Source of the DNA: Flavobacterium sp. | GTDB taxonomy: Bacteria; Bacteroidota; Bacteroidia; Flavobacteriales; Flavobacteriaceae | NCBI GenBank assembly: GCA_016714905.1 | Contig: JADKBW010000014.1 | Span: 31,551 to 95,550 of the forward strand | Direction of reading: 5' to 3' | Length of the DNA stretch: 64,000 bases | Part shown: in pieces, positions 46,580 through 56,136 of the stretch | Layout: the number at the start of each line of letters is the position of its first letter | Position numbering within the stretch: the stretch's first letter is position 1 | Made by a program: the position numbers and the translations under genes | Notes under the pieces: model-generated | Told to the model about the DNA's origin: nothing | What the model saw: only the letters and a program-made list of their open reading frames with translations | Databases searched by the model: none

Positions 46580-47056
46580 ATGGAACACACTCATTACAAA
46601 CAGGAAATCAACATCACCGATGCACTCATGACGCGCATCAACGAATTGATTAGTCATTATCCTGAAGATAAAATAAAATCAGCTTTATTACCGGTTTTGC
46701 ATGAAGTGCAAGATGCGCACGACAATTGGTTGAGTATCGAATTGCAAGACAAAGTCGCCGAGATTTTACGAATCAAACCGATTGAAGTCTATGAAGTGGT
46801 GACTTTCTATACCATGTTCAACCAAAGACCAATCGGAAAATACATGTTTGAATTTTGTCAAACTTCTCCTTGCTGCTTGAATGGCGTTGAAAATCTAATG
46901 GATTACACCTGCAATAAATTGGGTGTAAAAGTAGGCGAGCCAACCGCAGATGGCCTTTTCGAAGTTCGCGGCGTTGAATGTTTAGGCGCTTGCGGCTATG
47001 CTCCAATGATGCAGTTGGGTGATTTCTACAAGGAACATTTGAATGAAGAAAAATAG
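46580..47056 (+). CDS. nuoE: NADH-quinone oxidoreductase subunit E
   Basis: 158-residue 24-kDa subunit with a thioredoxin-like fold holding [2Fe-2S] cluster N1a. Ligand Cys are in FEFCQTSPCCLNG and ECLGACGYAPMMQ. Preceded by the helical VYEVVTFYTMFNQRPIGKY block typical of the family. Confidence 0.95.
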   Translation: MEHTHYKQEINITDALMTRINELISHYPEDKIKSALLPVLHEVQDAHDNWLSIELQDKVAEILRIKPIEVYEVVTFYTMFNQRPIGKYMFEFCQTSPCCLNGVENLMDYTCNKLGVKVGEPTADGLFEVRGVECLGACGYAPMMQLGDFYKEHLNEEK

Positions 47057-47110
47057 ACCAATTGATTACCGATTGTAAAGAAAATAAAATCACGTTACAC
47101 GATAAATAAT

Positions 47111-48478
47111 ATGTCAAAGAAAATATTATTAGACAAAATTAACGTCCCAGGCATCAAAACCTACGAAGTCTATCGCAAAGAAGGCGGTTACGCTTCGGTG
47201 GAAAAAGCCTTGAAAAAAATGACCCCAGACGAAGTTGTCGAAGAAGTGAAAACTTCTGGATTACGTGGTCGTGGTGGCGCGGGTTTCCCCGCCGGTATGA
47301 AATGGAGTTTCATCGATAAGAAATCAGGAAAACCAAGACATTTGGTATGTAATGCCGACGAATCAGAACCGGGAACTTTCAAAGACCGTTTCTTGATGGA
47401 GTACATTCCGCACCTTTTAATTGAGGGAATGATTACTTCGAGTTATGCTTTGGGTGCCAACCTATCCTACATCTACATTCGTGGCGAATATATGTGGGTT
47501 TACAAAATTTTAGAAAGAGCCATCGCCGAAGCAAAAGCTGCTGGCTGGTTAGGAAAAAACATCTTAGGTTCCGGTTACGATTTGGATTTATATGTTCAAA
47601 TTGGTGGCGGTGCCTATATCTGCGGAGAAGAAACTGCGTTAATCGAATCCCTAGAGGGAAAACGTGGAAATCCAAGAATCAAACCACCATTCCCGGCGGT
47701 CTCTGGTCTTTGGGCCAATCCAACGGTAGTCAATAATGTTGAAACCATTGCCGCTGTGCCATGGATTGTCAACAACTCTGGAGCCGACTACGCCAATATT
47801 GGAATTGGAAGATCTACCGGAACAAAATTAATCTCTGCTTCTGGACACATCAAAAATCAAGGTGTTTTCGAAATTGAGTTGGGATTAAGCGTATACGAAT
47901 TCATGAATTCTGATGAATATTTAGGCGGTATGATCAACGATCGTCCTCTAAAAGCATTTGTGCCGGGAGGAAGTTCAGTGCCGGTTTTACCAGCAAATTT
48001 AATATACAAAACCGCAGCCGGTGAAGACCGATTGATGTCCTACGAATCCTTAAGCGACGGTGGTTTTGCCACAGGATCGATGTTGGGTTCAGGTGGATTT
48101 ATCGTCTACAATGACACCGCCTGTATCGTCAGAAACACTTGGAATTTCTCTCGTTTCTACCACCACGAAAGCTGTGGACAATGTTCACCTTGTCGTGAAG
48201 GAACAGGCTGGTTAGAAAAAGTATTGCACAGAATCGAAAACGGTCACGGCCGTGAAGAAGATATCGAATTGTTATGGAGCATTCAAAGCAAAATTGAAGG
48301 AAATACGATTTGCCCTTTAGGAGATGCAGCAGCATGGCCTGTAGCAGCAGCAATTCGTCACTTTAAAGACGAGTTTGAATACCACATACGCTTCCCAGAA
48401 AAAATAAAAAACAGAGACCATTTTGTAGCTGAGCCTTTTGAAAAGGTAAAGCTTTTGGTGTCTAATGTATCAGTATAA
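47111..48478 (+). CDS. nuoF: NADH-quinone oxidoreductase subunit F
   Basis: 455-residue NADH-binding subunit with FMN and cluster N3. The Gly-rich NADH site is GLRGRGGAGFPAGMKWSF, the FMN region AYICGEETALIESLEG, and the [4Fe-4S] ligands are ESCGQCSPCREGT with the later Cys in NTICPLGDA. Fifty-four bases separate it from nuoE. Confidence 0.97.
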   Translation: MSKKILLDKINVPGIKTYEVYRKEGGYASVEKALKKMTPDEVVEEVKTSGLRGRGGAGFPAGMKWSFIDKKSGKPRHLVCNADESEPGTFKDRFLMEYIPHLLIEGMITSSYALGANLSYIYIRGEYMWVYKILERAIAEAKAAGWLGKNILGSGYDLDLYVQIGGGAYICGEETALIESLEGKRGNPRIKPPFPAVSGLWANPTVVNNVETIAAVPWIVNNSGADYANIGIGRSTGTKLISASGHIKNQGVFEIELGLSVYEFMNSDEYLGGMINDRPLKAFVPGGSSVPVLPANLIYKTAAGEDRLMSYESLSDGGFATGSMLGSGGFIVYNDTACIVRNTWNFSRFYHHESCGQCSPCREGTGWLEKVLHRIENGHGREEDIELLWSIQSKIEGNTICPLGDAAAWPVAAAIRHFKDEFEYHIRFPEKIKNRDHFVAEPFEKVKLLVSNVSV

Positions 48479-48496
48479 AGTCAAGCCATTACTACA

Positions 48497-49545
48497 ATGA
48501 AAGTAACTATAGACGGTCAAGCGATTGAAGTAGAACCAGGAACAACCATCCTACAAGCAGCACGTATGATTGGAGGAGAAGTCGTTCCTCCAGCAATGTG
48601 CTATTATTCAAAACTAAAAGGAAGCGGCGGAAAATGTCGTTGTTGTTTAGTGGAAGTTTCCAAAGGAAGTGAAGCCGACCCAAGACCGATGCCAAAATTG
48701 ATGGCGTCTTGCGTAACCGGTTGCATGGACGGCATGGAAGTGAATAGCAAATCTTCTGATCGAGTACAAGAAGCGCGCAAATCTGTAACTGAATTTTTGT
48801 TGATCAATCACCCTTTGGATTGCCCAGTTTGTGACCAAGCCGGAGAATGTGATTTGCAAAATTTAAGTTTCGAACACGGTAAATCGCAAACCAGATTCAT
48901 CGAAGAAAACGAACTTTTGAGCCGGAAGATATCGGTCCGAATATTCAATTGCACATGAACCGTTGCATTTTATGTTACCGTTGTGTGATGGTAGCCGACC
49001 AATTGACGGACAATCGCGTTCATGGTGTGATGGATCGCGGCGATCACTCGAACATTTCGACTTGTATTTCAAAAGCGATTGACAACGAGTTCTCTGGAAA
49101 CATGATTGATGTTTGTCCAGTTGGTGCTTTAACTGATAAAACCTTCCGATTCAAATCGAGAGTTTGGTTTAACAAACCGTATAACGCGCATAGAAACTGC
49201 GACAAATGTTGTGGAAAAACGACCGTTTGGATGTTTGGCGATGAAATTCAAAGAGTTACAGGACGAAAAGACGAATACCACGAAGTAGAAGAATTCATCT
49301 GCAACGGTTGTCGATTTGACCACAAAGATCCAGCGGATTGGGTGATTGAAGGACCAAGAAAATTCGAGAAAGATTCGGTAATCAATCAAAATAACTACAC
49401 GCGTAAGTTAGAGAAAGTAGAAATTGCGACAGAGAAAAACATCTTATTAGGACGAGATATTGATCGTAAGAAAATCAGTATGCCTGCCACTCCATTAACC
49501 GAGGAAGATATCACTAATCAGCAAAAACTAAAAAACAATGGATAG
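48497..49545 (+). CDS. nuoG: NADH-quinone oxidoreductase subunit G, short form, frameshifted
   Basis: Iron-sulfur subunit of Complex I, about 349 residues after repair. The [2Fe-2S] domain (CYYSKLKGSGGKCRCCLVEV) and the His/Cys cluster (HPLDCPVCDQAGECDLQ) lie before the break; a [4Fe-4S] ferredoxin pair (CILCYRCVM, CPVGAL) and CDKCCGKT lie after it. One base is missing around 48906-48909 in an A run, where EEN should lead into RTFEPEDIG. The protein lacks the C-terminal molybdopterin-oxidoreductase domain of the E. coli subunit, as is normal in Flavobacteria. It overlaps nuoH by eight bases. Confidence 0.92.
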
Positions 49546-50590
49546 TACACTTATCATTGATAAAAGCGTCATCATTCTTGTCGTATTTGCTGTAACCATG
49601 TTGATGGCGATGTATTCTACTTGGGCGGAACGTAAAGTAGCAGCTTGGTTGCAAGACCGAATCGGACCTAATAGAGCGGGACCATTGGGATTGTTTCAAC
49701 CTTTGGCGGATGGATTAAAATTATTTTCGAAAGAAGAATTTGAACCGAATACTCCGAATAGATTTTTATTTTTTGTTGGACCAGCGATAGCGATGAGCAC
49801 CGCTTTGATGACGAGCGCTGTTATTCCATGGGGCGATAAATTCCATTTGTTTGGCAGAGATATTATTCTTCAAGCTACCGATATTAATGTAGCGTTACTT
49901 TACATTTTTGCGATTCTTTCTGTTGGAGTTTATGGAATCATGATTGGAGGCTGGGCATCTAACAATAAGTTCTCTTTGATGGGCGCAGTTCGTGCCGCAT
50001 CGCAAATGGTGTCGTATGAAATCGCAATGGGATTATCTGTTATTGCTTTGTTGATGATGACAGGAACGTTGAGTTTACGAGAAATTTCATTGCAACAATC
50101 CGGAATGAACTGGAATGTGTTTTACCAACCGCTTTCGTTTTTAATCTTTTTGATTTGTGCCTTTGCAGAAACCAACAGAACACCTTTCGATTTAGCAGAA
50201 TGTGAATCAGAATTAATTGGTGGTTACCATACCGAATATTCTTCGATGAAAATGGGATTCTATTTGTTTGCCGAATATGCGAACATGTTTATCTCTTCTA
50301 CGATTTTGGCAGTGTTGTTCTTCGGAGGTTATAACTATCCTGGAATGGCTTGGGCTGTAGAAAATTGGGGCGTAAACCTTGCCAATGTAATTGGAATTGT
50401 TGTTTTGTTTATTAAGATCTGTGGATTTATATTTTTCTATATGTGGGTGCGTTGGACGATTCCGAGATTTCGTTACGACCAATTGATGCACTTGGGTTGG
50501 AGAATTTTAATTCCATTGTCGATAGCGAATATTATTGTGACGGGTATTGTGATTTTGAGACACGATATCGCAGTTTATTTAGGAATGTAA
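49538..50590 (+). CDS. nuoH: NADH-quinone oxidoreductase subunit H
   Basis: 350-residue membrane subunit next to the quinone chamber, eight or nine helices. Conserved: STWAERKVAAWLQDRIGPNRAGPLG split over two helices, the loop ETNRTPFDLAECESELIGGYHTEYS, and WVRWTIPRFRYDQLMHLGW. Its stop is followed immediately by a palindromic repeat and the ORF6N remnant rather than nuoI. Confidence 0.96.
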   Translation: MDSTLIIDKSVIILVVFAVTMLMAMYSTWAERKVAAWLQDRIGPNRAGPLGLFQPLADGLKLFSKEEFEPNTPNRFLFFVGPAIAMSTALMTSAVIPWGDKFHLFGRDIILQATDINVALLYIFAILSVGVYGIMIGGWASNNKFSLMGAVRAASQMVSYEIAMGLSVIALLMMTGTLSLREISLQQSGMNWNVFYQPLSFLIFLICAFAETNRTPFDLAECESELIGGYHTEYSSMKMGFYLFAEYANMFISSTILAVLFFGGYNYPGMAWAVENWGVNLANVIGIVVLFIKICGFIFFYMWVRWTIPRFRYDQLMHLGWRILIPLSIANIIVTGIVILRHDIAVYLGM

Positions 50591-50621
50591 AACTTGAAGT
50601 CGCAAAATGCGACATCAAGTT
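50591..50621. repeat. Palindrome 1 of the ORF6N locus
   Basis: AACTTGAaGTCGCA-AAA-TGCGACaTCAAGTT: two arms of 14 bases with one mismatch, starting at the nuoH stop codon. Its first 24 bases also occur within the ORF6N gene. Confidence 0.9.
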
Positions 50622-50656
50622 GGTAGTAATACCAAAGTAAAAGCCAAGAAAGAAAC

Positions 50657-50681
50657 AGGGTGTTGCATTTTGCAACACCCT
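50657..50681. repeat. Palindrome 2 of the ORF6N locus
   Basis: Perfect 11-bp arms around TTT (AGGGTGTTGCA / TGCAACACCCT). Confidence 0.9.
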
Positions 50682-50694
50682 AGGAAATAATCTT

Positions 50695-50717
50695 AGGTGT
50701 CGCATTTTGCGACACCT
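50695..50717. repeat. Palindrome 3 of the ORF6N locus
   Basis: Perfect 10-bp arms around TTT (AGGTGTCGCA / TGCGACACCT), 42 bases before the ORF6N start codon. Confidence 0.9.
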
Positions 50718-50758
50718 TGAAAAGATTAAAATTTTTATCAACGCCAAACAGATTTTTT

Positions 50759-51274
50759 ATGAAAGAAATTATCATCCCGAATGAGGTGATCACTAATAAG
50801 ATTTATTTTATCAGAAATCAAAAAATAATGTTGGATCGAAATTTAGCAGCACTTTACGAAGTAGAAACAAAGAGAATAAACGAACAGATTAAGAGAAATA
50901 GTGCAAGATTCCCAGAGAATTTTATGTTTCAGGTTAATGAAGTAGAATATGAAACTTGAAGTCGCAAAATGCGACTTCCTTAGGGAATCTCAAGAAAATT
51001 ACCGTTCGCCTTTACAGAGCATGGTGTATTGCAATTAGCCAATGTGCTGAAAAGCGAAAGAGCTACTCAAATGAGTATTAAAATTATTGAGGTTTTCGTT
51101 AGCCTACGAGATTATCTTCTGACTAACTTGAATTTAAAATTGGAAGTTGAAGCCATAAAAAAGAAGCTTGTCAATCATGACAAAAACATCGAATTGGTTT
51201 TTTCGTATTTGGATGAACTGATAGAAAAACGAGAACACAAAACAGAACGAACAAAAATTGGATACAAGAATTAA
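50759..51274 (+). pseudogene. ORF6N-domain protein gene, interrupted
   Basis: The ORF6N domain (KIYFIRNQKIMLDRNLAALYEVETKRINEQIKRN...FPENFMFQ in pieces) starts at 50759 and is a putative DNA-binding domain known from phages and Bacteroidota. After VEYET the frame hits a TGA (50957-50959). Read with one base inserted, the DNA continues LKSQNATSLGNLKK, and after dropping one A near 50998 it returns to LPFAFTEHG, then the original frame to a helical, coiled tail (LKLEVEAIKKKLVNHDKN). The segment between the indels contains palindrome 4 (50958-50978, GAAGTCGCA-AAA-TGCGACTTC). It sits between nuoH and nuoI. Two compensating indels may be real decay or sequence errors. Confidence 0.75.
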
Positions 51275-51304
51275 AATTTAAGAAAAAGAACAATAAGTAC
51301 GAAA

Positions 51305-51387
51305 AGCCCTAGCCCTGATAGCAGCGGCATCCTTTTTCTGCTTCCTTTAAGCAGGAAAAGATAAAGCGGATAGCAGGATTAGCTTCG
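51305..51387 (+). repeat. Structured dispersed element, family A (copy 2)
   Basis: GCCCTAGCCCTGATAG, GCGGCATCC, a perfect hairpin CTGCTT-ccttt-AAGCAG within TTTT/AAAA, then AAGATAAAGCGGATAGCAGGATTAGC (in pieces). Same outer blocks as 27359 with a different tip. It lies just before nuoI. Confidence 0.65.
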
Positions 51388-51407
51388 AAAAAAATAAGAA
51401 ATAAAAA

Positions 51408-51956
51408 ATGACTTCAATAGAAACAATATCCTTATCGGGACGCAAAAAGATGGTTTCCAACAAGGAAATGACTTTTTTAGAACGCTTGTATTTGGTGGCA
51501 ATTGTCAAAGGTTTGTTCATTACGATCAAGCATTTGTTTAGCCGAAAAGTTACCGTTCAATATCCGGAACAAGTGCGAACGATGAGTCCAGTGTATCGTG
51601 GACAACACATGCTAAAACGCGATGAGCAAGGTCGAGAAAACTGTACCGCTTGCGGATTGTGCGCCTTATCTTGCCCAGCAGAAGCGATTACGATGGTGGC
51701 TTCGGAGCGTAAAGCTGACGAAAAACATTTGTACCGCGAAGAGAAATACGCTTCGATTTATGAAATCAATATGTTGCGTTGCATTTTTTGTGGTTTGTGC
51801 GAAGAGGCGTGTCCGAAAGATGCGATTTACTTGACGACTTCGAAAGTGTTGGTGCCTTCCAGCTACGAACGCGAAGATTTCATTTTTGGAAAAGACAAAT
51901 TGGTCATGCCTTTAGAAATGGCGATGAAAAATGCTCAACTTAAAAACGCAAACTAA
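51408..51956 (+). CDS. nuoI: NADH-quinone oxidoreductase subunit I
   Basis: 182-residue subunit with two [4Fe-4S] clusters (N6a/N6b): CTACGLCALSCP and CIFCGLCEEACP. The N-terminal amphipathic region (YLVAIVKGLFITIKHLF) docks to the membrane arm. The stop overlaps the nuoJ start by one base (TAATG). Confidence 0.96.
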   Translation: MTSIETISLSGRKKMVSNKEMTFLERLYLVAIVKGLFITIKHLFSRKVTVQYPEQVRTMSPVYRGQHMLKRDEQGRENCTACGLCALSCPAEAITMVASERKADEKHLYREEKYASIYEINMLRCIFCGLCEEACPKDAIYLTTSKVLVPSSYEREDFIFGKDKLVMPLEMAMKNAQLKNAN

Positions 51957-52477
51957 TGTCGATAGCTTTAATCCTTTTTTGTGTATTGTCGGCGGTTACT
52001 TTAGCGACTGCTTTCCTTACGATTTTTACTAAAAACCCGATTCACTCGGCGATTTATTTGGTGATTTGTTTCTTCTCGATTGCCGGACATTATTTGTTGT
52101 TGAACTCGCAATTCCTTGCTATTGTTCATATTATTGTCTACTCAGGTGCGATTATGATTCTGTTCTTATTTACGATCATGTTGATGAATTTGAATAAAGA
52201 AGACGAAGTACACAAGCCTCGTGTCACGCGTTGGGCGGCGGTCATTTTGTTTTGCTTGATCTGTTTGGTATTGATTGCCATTTTCGTGAATTCGAAACCA
52301 ATTGTGGGCGAATATGTGTCGACTGGCGAAGATTACCAATCGATAAAAGTGCTAGGAAAAGTATTGTTGAACGAATATATGGTGCCGTTTGAATATGCAT
52401 CGATCTTGCTTTTGGTGGCGATGATTGGAACGGTGTTGTTGTCTAAAAAAGAAAAAACCGGAAGAACCAATGAATAA
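51956..52477 (+). CDS. nuoJ: NADH-quinone oxidoreductase subunit J
   Basis: 173-residue membrane subunit with five helices; the conserved third helix region is IVHIIVYSGAIMILFLFTIMLMNL. Coupled to nuoI by a one-base overlap and to nuoK by eight bases. Confidence 0.95.
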   Translation: MSIALILFCVLSAVTLATAFLTIFTKNPIHSAIYLVICFFSIAGHYLLLNSQFLAIVHIIVYSGAIMILFLFTIMLMNLNKEDEVHKPRVTRWAAVILFCLICLVLIAIFVNSKPIVGEYVSTGEDYQSIKVLGKVLLNEYMVPFEYASILLLVAMIGTVLLSKKEKTGRTNE

Positions 52478-52790
52478 TATTTTAAATCATATCGGTATCG
52501 AAAACTACATTTTCCTTTGCGTGATTTTGTTCTGCATCGGCGTGTTTGGGGTGTTGTACCGAAGAAATGCCATTATCGTATTTATGTCGATTGAAATCAT
52601 GTTGAATGCCGTGAACTTGTTGTTTGTTGCATTTTCAACTTACCATCAAGATGCGCAAGGACAAGTGTTCGTGTTTTTCTCGATGGCAGTAGCTGCAGCG
52701 GAAGTGGCGGTTGGATTGGCGATTTTGGTTTCGATCTTTAGAAATTTAGGATCGATTGATATTGATAATCTAAAAAAATTAAAAGGATAA
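52470..52790 (+). CDS. nuoK: NADH-quinone oxidoreductase subunit K
   Basis: 106-residue three-helix subunit with membrane Glu residues (MSIEIMLNAVNLLFVAF and AAAEVAVGLAIL), important for proton transfer. The ATG at 52470 is chosen to give MNNILNHIGIENYIFLC; the longer frame reads through nuoJ. Confidence 0.94.
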   Translation: MNNILNHIGIENYIFLCVILFCIGVFGVLYRRNAIIVFMSIEIMLNAVNLLFVAFSTYHQDAQGQVFVFFSMAVAAAEVAVGLAILVSIFRNLGSIDIDNLKKLKG

Positions 52791-52796
52791 TAATCT

Positions 52797-54674
52797 ATGG
52801 ATACTACTTTAGCTTTAGTCTTAGTTTTAGCTCCTTTTATAGGATTTCTTCTGAATGTTTTCTTCGGGAAAGCGATGGGAAAAACACTTTCGGGCACGAT
52901 TGGAACGCTCTCTGTAGTGGTTTCTTTTGTGGTGACTTTGGTTTTCTTTATGCAATTGACGCAAACCAATAAACCAATTGTCATTTCATTATTCGATTGG
53001 ATTCAGATCAGCAATTTTAAAGTTGATTTTGGTTTTTTATTAGATCAATTGTCTTTATTATGGTTGTTGTTTGTCACTGGAATCGGATCGTTGATTCACT
53101 TGTATTCCATCAGTTACATGCACGACGACGAAAAGATGCATACGTTTTTTGCGTATTTGAATTTGTTCATTTTCTTCATGATTACATTGGTTGTTGGAAG
53201 CAATTTATTGGTGATGTTTATCGGATGGGAAGGCGTTGGATTGTGTTCTTACTTACTCATCGGATTTTGGTATAAAAACCAGGAATATAATGATGCGGCG
53301 AAGAAAGCATTCATCATGAATAGAATTGGAGATTTAGGTTTATTGATTGGGATCTTTATTTTAGGTGCAGCTTTTTCAACTTTAGATTTTACTTCTTTGA
53401 AAACAGCAATAGCAGATTCATCAGTGAATCCAACTTGGCTTGTAATTGCAGCATTGGCTTTGTTTATTGGTGCTTGCGGAAAATCGGCTCAAATTCCGTT
53501 ATATACTTGGTTGCCGGATGCAATGGCTGGACCAACACCTGTTTCAGCATTAATTCACGCAGCAACGATGGTTACTGCGGGTATCTTTATGGTAACCCGA
53601 TTGAACTTCTTATTTGATCTGACTCCATTTGTTCAAAATATTATTGCTATTGTCGGCGCGGTTACTGCGTTAGTAGCTGCAACGATTGGATTGGTGCAAA
53701 ACGATATTAAAAAAGTACTGGCTTATTCTACCGTTTCTCAATTGGGCTTGATGTTTTTGGCTTTGGGATTGGGTGCTTATGAAGTCGCTGTTTTTCACGT
53801 TATCACACACGCTTTCTTTAAAGCTTGTTTGTTCTTAGGTTCAGGTTCTGTCATTCACGCTTTGCATGGAGAACAAGACATGCGCAACATGGGCGGCTTG
53901 AAAAAAGCGATGCCAATTACGTTTTGGACGATGTTGATTTCTTCGTTAGCGATTGCCGGTGTATTCCCGTTTGCTGGGTTTTGGTCAAAAGACGAAATCT
54001 TAATGGTTGCTTTTCATCATAATATAGCACTTTGGGTTATTGGATCTGTTGCTTCTATATTAACCGCATTCTATATGTTCCGATTGATGTACTTAACCTT
54101 TTTCAAAGAATTTAGAGGAACGGAAGAACAAAAACATCATTTGCATGAAAGTCCAGGTTTGATCACTTTTCCTTTAATTGTATTGGGAACTTTAGCAGCG
54201 GTTGGTGGAATCATTAACTTGCCTGGAAGCACTTGGTTACATCATTATTTGTCACCGTTATTTTCAAAAGTAAGCGAAGAGCATGCGCTTGGTTCAACGG
54301 AATATATGTTGATGGGAATTGCTTTGGTGGGTGCTTTTGTGGGAATTGGAATTGCCTATTCGAAATACATCAAACAAAACAATGTTCCTGCAGCAGACGA
54401 TCAAATTACGGGCTTTGCAAAAATCTTATATAACAAATACTATGTGGATGAATTTTATGAGTCTTTGTTTGTAAAACCAATCAATGCTTTGTCGCGTTTC
54501 TTTAGAGATTATATAGAAACAGCAGTATCTGGATTTGTTTTCGGATTAGGCAAATTGACTTTAGAACTGGGTTCACAAGGAAGAAAATTACACAATGGAA
54601 ATACAGGATTTTATCTTTTTGCTTTTGTTTTAGGAGTAATTGGGATGATTTCGTATTTATTTTTAGCTCAATAA
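52797..54674 (+). CDS. nuoL: NADH-quinone oxidoreductase subunit L
   Basis: 625-residue antiporter-like proton-pumping subunit. Conserved: FIGWEGVGLCSYLLIGFW (Glu in helix 5), QIPLYTWLPDAMAGPTPVSALIHAATMV, and STVSQLGLMFLALG. The C-terminal lateral-helix region is present at normal length. Confidence 0.97.
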   Translation: MDTTLALVLVLAPFIGFLLNVFFGKAMGKTLSGTIGTLSVVVSFVVTLVFFMQLTQTNKPIVISLFDWIQISNFKVDFGFLLDQLSLLWLLFVTGIGSLIHLYSISYMHDDEKMHTFFAYLNLFIFFMITLVVGSNLLVMFIGWEGVGLCSYLLIGFWYKNQEYNDAAKKAFIMNRIGDLGLLIGIFILGAAFSTLDFTSLKTAIADSSVNPTWLVIAALALFIGACGKSAQIPLYTWLPDAMAGPTPVSALIHAATMVTAGIFMVTRLNFLFDLTPFVQNIIAIVGAVTALVAATIGLVQNDIKKVLAYSTVSQLGLMFLALGLGAYEVAVFHVITHAFFKACLFLGSGSVIHALHGEQDMRNMGGLKKAMPITFWTMLISSLAIAGVFPFAGFWSKDEILMVAFHHNIALWVIGSVASILTAFYMFRLMYLTFFKEFRGTEEQKHHLHESPGLITFPLIVLGTLAAVGGIINLPGSTWLHHYLSPLFSKVSEEHALGSTEYMLMGIALVGAFVGIGIAYSKYIKQNNVPAADDQITGFAKILYNKYYVDEFYESLFVKPINALSRFFRDYIETAVSGFVFGLGKLTLELGSQGRKLHNGNTGFYLFAFVLGVIGMISYLFLAQ

Positions 54675-54684
54675 ATTATACCTA

Positions 54685-56121
54685 ATGGATAGTACTCACG
54701 TATTAATTTTACTTTTAGTCGGCGCAATAGCCACCTATATTTCGGGAGATAAATTAGCCTCAAAAGTGGCGTTGCTTTTTGGCGTTGCTTCTTTTGGCTT
54801 CTCTATTTATTTGTTGAATTTGTTTCAATCAGGTCATAACATCGATTTCATTTCCCCGTGGATTAGCAATCCAAACATTTCGTTTGCGCTGAAAGCCGAT
54901 GGTCTTTCTTTGACCATGTTATTGCTAACGACCGCTTTGACACCACTCATTATTTTGTCGGGATTTGGAAATTCATTTAAGAATTCCAAAGCCATCTATT
55001 CCTTAATACTGTTTATGTCTTTTGCCATGGCGGGAACTTTCCTCGCTGCCGATGGACTGTTATATTATATTTTCTGGGAATTGGCGTTGATCCCAATTTA
55101 CTTTATCGCTTTGCTTTGGGGCAACGGCGATGCCGAAGATCGTAAAAAAGCAGTGGTGAAATTTTTCATCTATACTTTAGGAGGTTCTCTATTTATGCTA
55201 ACCGGTTTTGTGTATTTGTACTTACAAGCGGGCAGTTTTATGCTTGAAGACTTATATGCATTGCGTTTGTCCTGTGCACAACAATTCTGGATATTCCTTG
55301 CCTTTTTCTTAGCCTATGCGATTAAAATTCCGATTATTCCTTTTCACACCTGGCAGGCTAAAGTCTACCAAAAAGCACCAACCGTTGGAACGATGTTGCT
55401 TTCTGGGATTATGCTAAAGATGGGATTATATAGCGTCATTCGTTGGCAGTTACCTATTGCGCCACTTGGAGCGAAGAGTTATCAATTCCTTTTTATAGGA
55501 TTGAGTATTGCTGGCGTTATTTACGGTTCGATTGTAGCCTTACGTCAAAAAGATTTGAAAAAATTATTGGCCTATTCTTCACTAGCACACGTTGGTTTGA
55601 TTGCCGCTGGTGCTTACACATTGACTCTAGACGGATTACGCGGTGCCGTTTTACAAATGATCTCACACGGTTTTGTAGTTGTTGGTTTGTTCTTTGTGGC
55701 TGAAATAATATTTAGAAGATACGAAACAAGATTGATTTCGGAAATGGGAGGTATTCGTTCCCAATCTCCAAAATTCACATCGATGTTTTTGTTATTGGTC
55801 TTAGCCTCTGTGGCGCTGCCTTCTACCTTCAATTTTGTGGGAGAATTTACCGTATTATATAGTTTGTTTCAAGTCAATTTAGGGTTTGCCATTTTAGGTG
55901 GAACGACCATTATTTTGGGAGCCTATTATATGTTGAAAATGTTTCAACATGTTATGTTAGGAGAAACCAATACTAGACCATTTAGTGACGTGACTTTCAG
56001 CGAAGGACTTGTATTACTCATCATCATTGGTGTCTTGTTCTTTTTCGGATTGTACTCCAAACCCATTACAGATTTGATTACACCAAGTTTGGAAAATATT
56101 TTAACTCACATCAATCGTTAA
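54685..56121 (+). CDS. nuoM: NADH-quinone oxidoreductase subunit M
   Basis: 478-residue antiporter-like subunit. IFWELALIPIYFIALLWG holds the key Glu, PIIPFHTWQAKVYQKAPTVGTMLLSGIMLKMG the Lys-bearing broken helix, and SSLAHVGLIAAGAY the next. Full length. Confidence 0.97.
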   Translation: MDSTHVLILLLVGAIATYISGDKLASKVALLFGVASFGFSIYLLNLFQSGHNIDFISPWISNPNISFALKADGLSLTMLLLTTALTPLIILSGFGNSFKNSKAIYSLILFMSFAMAGTFLAADGLLYYIFWELALIPIYFIALLWGNGDAEDRKKAVVKFFIYTLGGSLFMLTGFVYLYLQAGSFMLEDLYALRLSCAQQFWIFLAFFLAYAIKIPIIPFHTWQAKVYQKAPTVGTMLLSGIMLKMGLYSVIRWQLPIAPLGAKSYQFLFIGLSIAGVIYGSIVALRQKDLKKLLAYSSLAHVGLIAAGAYTLTLDGLRGAVLQMISHGFVVVGLFFVAEIIFRRYETRLISEMGGIRSQSPKFTSMFLLLVLASVALPSTFNFVGEFTVLYSLFQVNLGFAILGGTTIILGAYYMLKMFQHVMLGETNTRPFSDVTFSEGLVLLIIIGVLFFFGLYSKPITDLITPSLENILTHINR

Positions 56122-56136
56122 TTATCAAATAAAAAA

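Noticed and set aside
50759..51274. Prophage
   Set aside because: An ORF6N domain alone, without integrase, structural or lysis genes, does not support a prophage.
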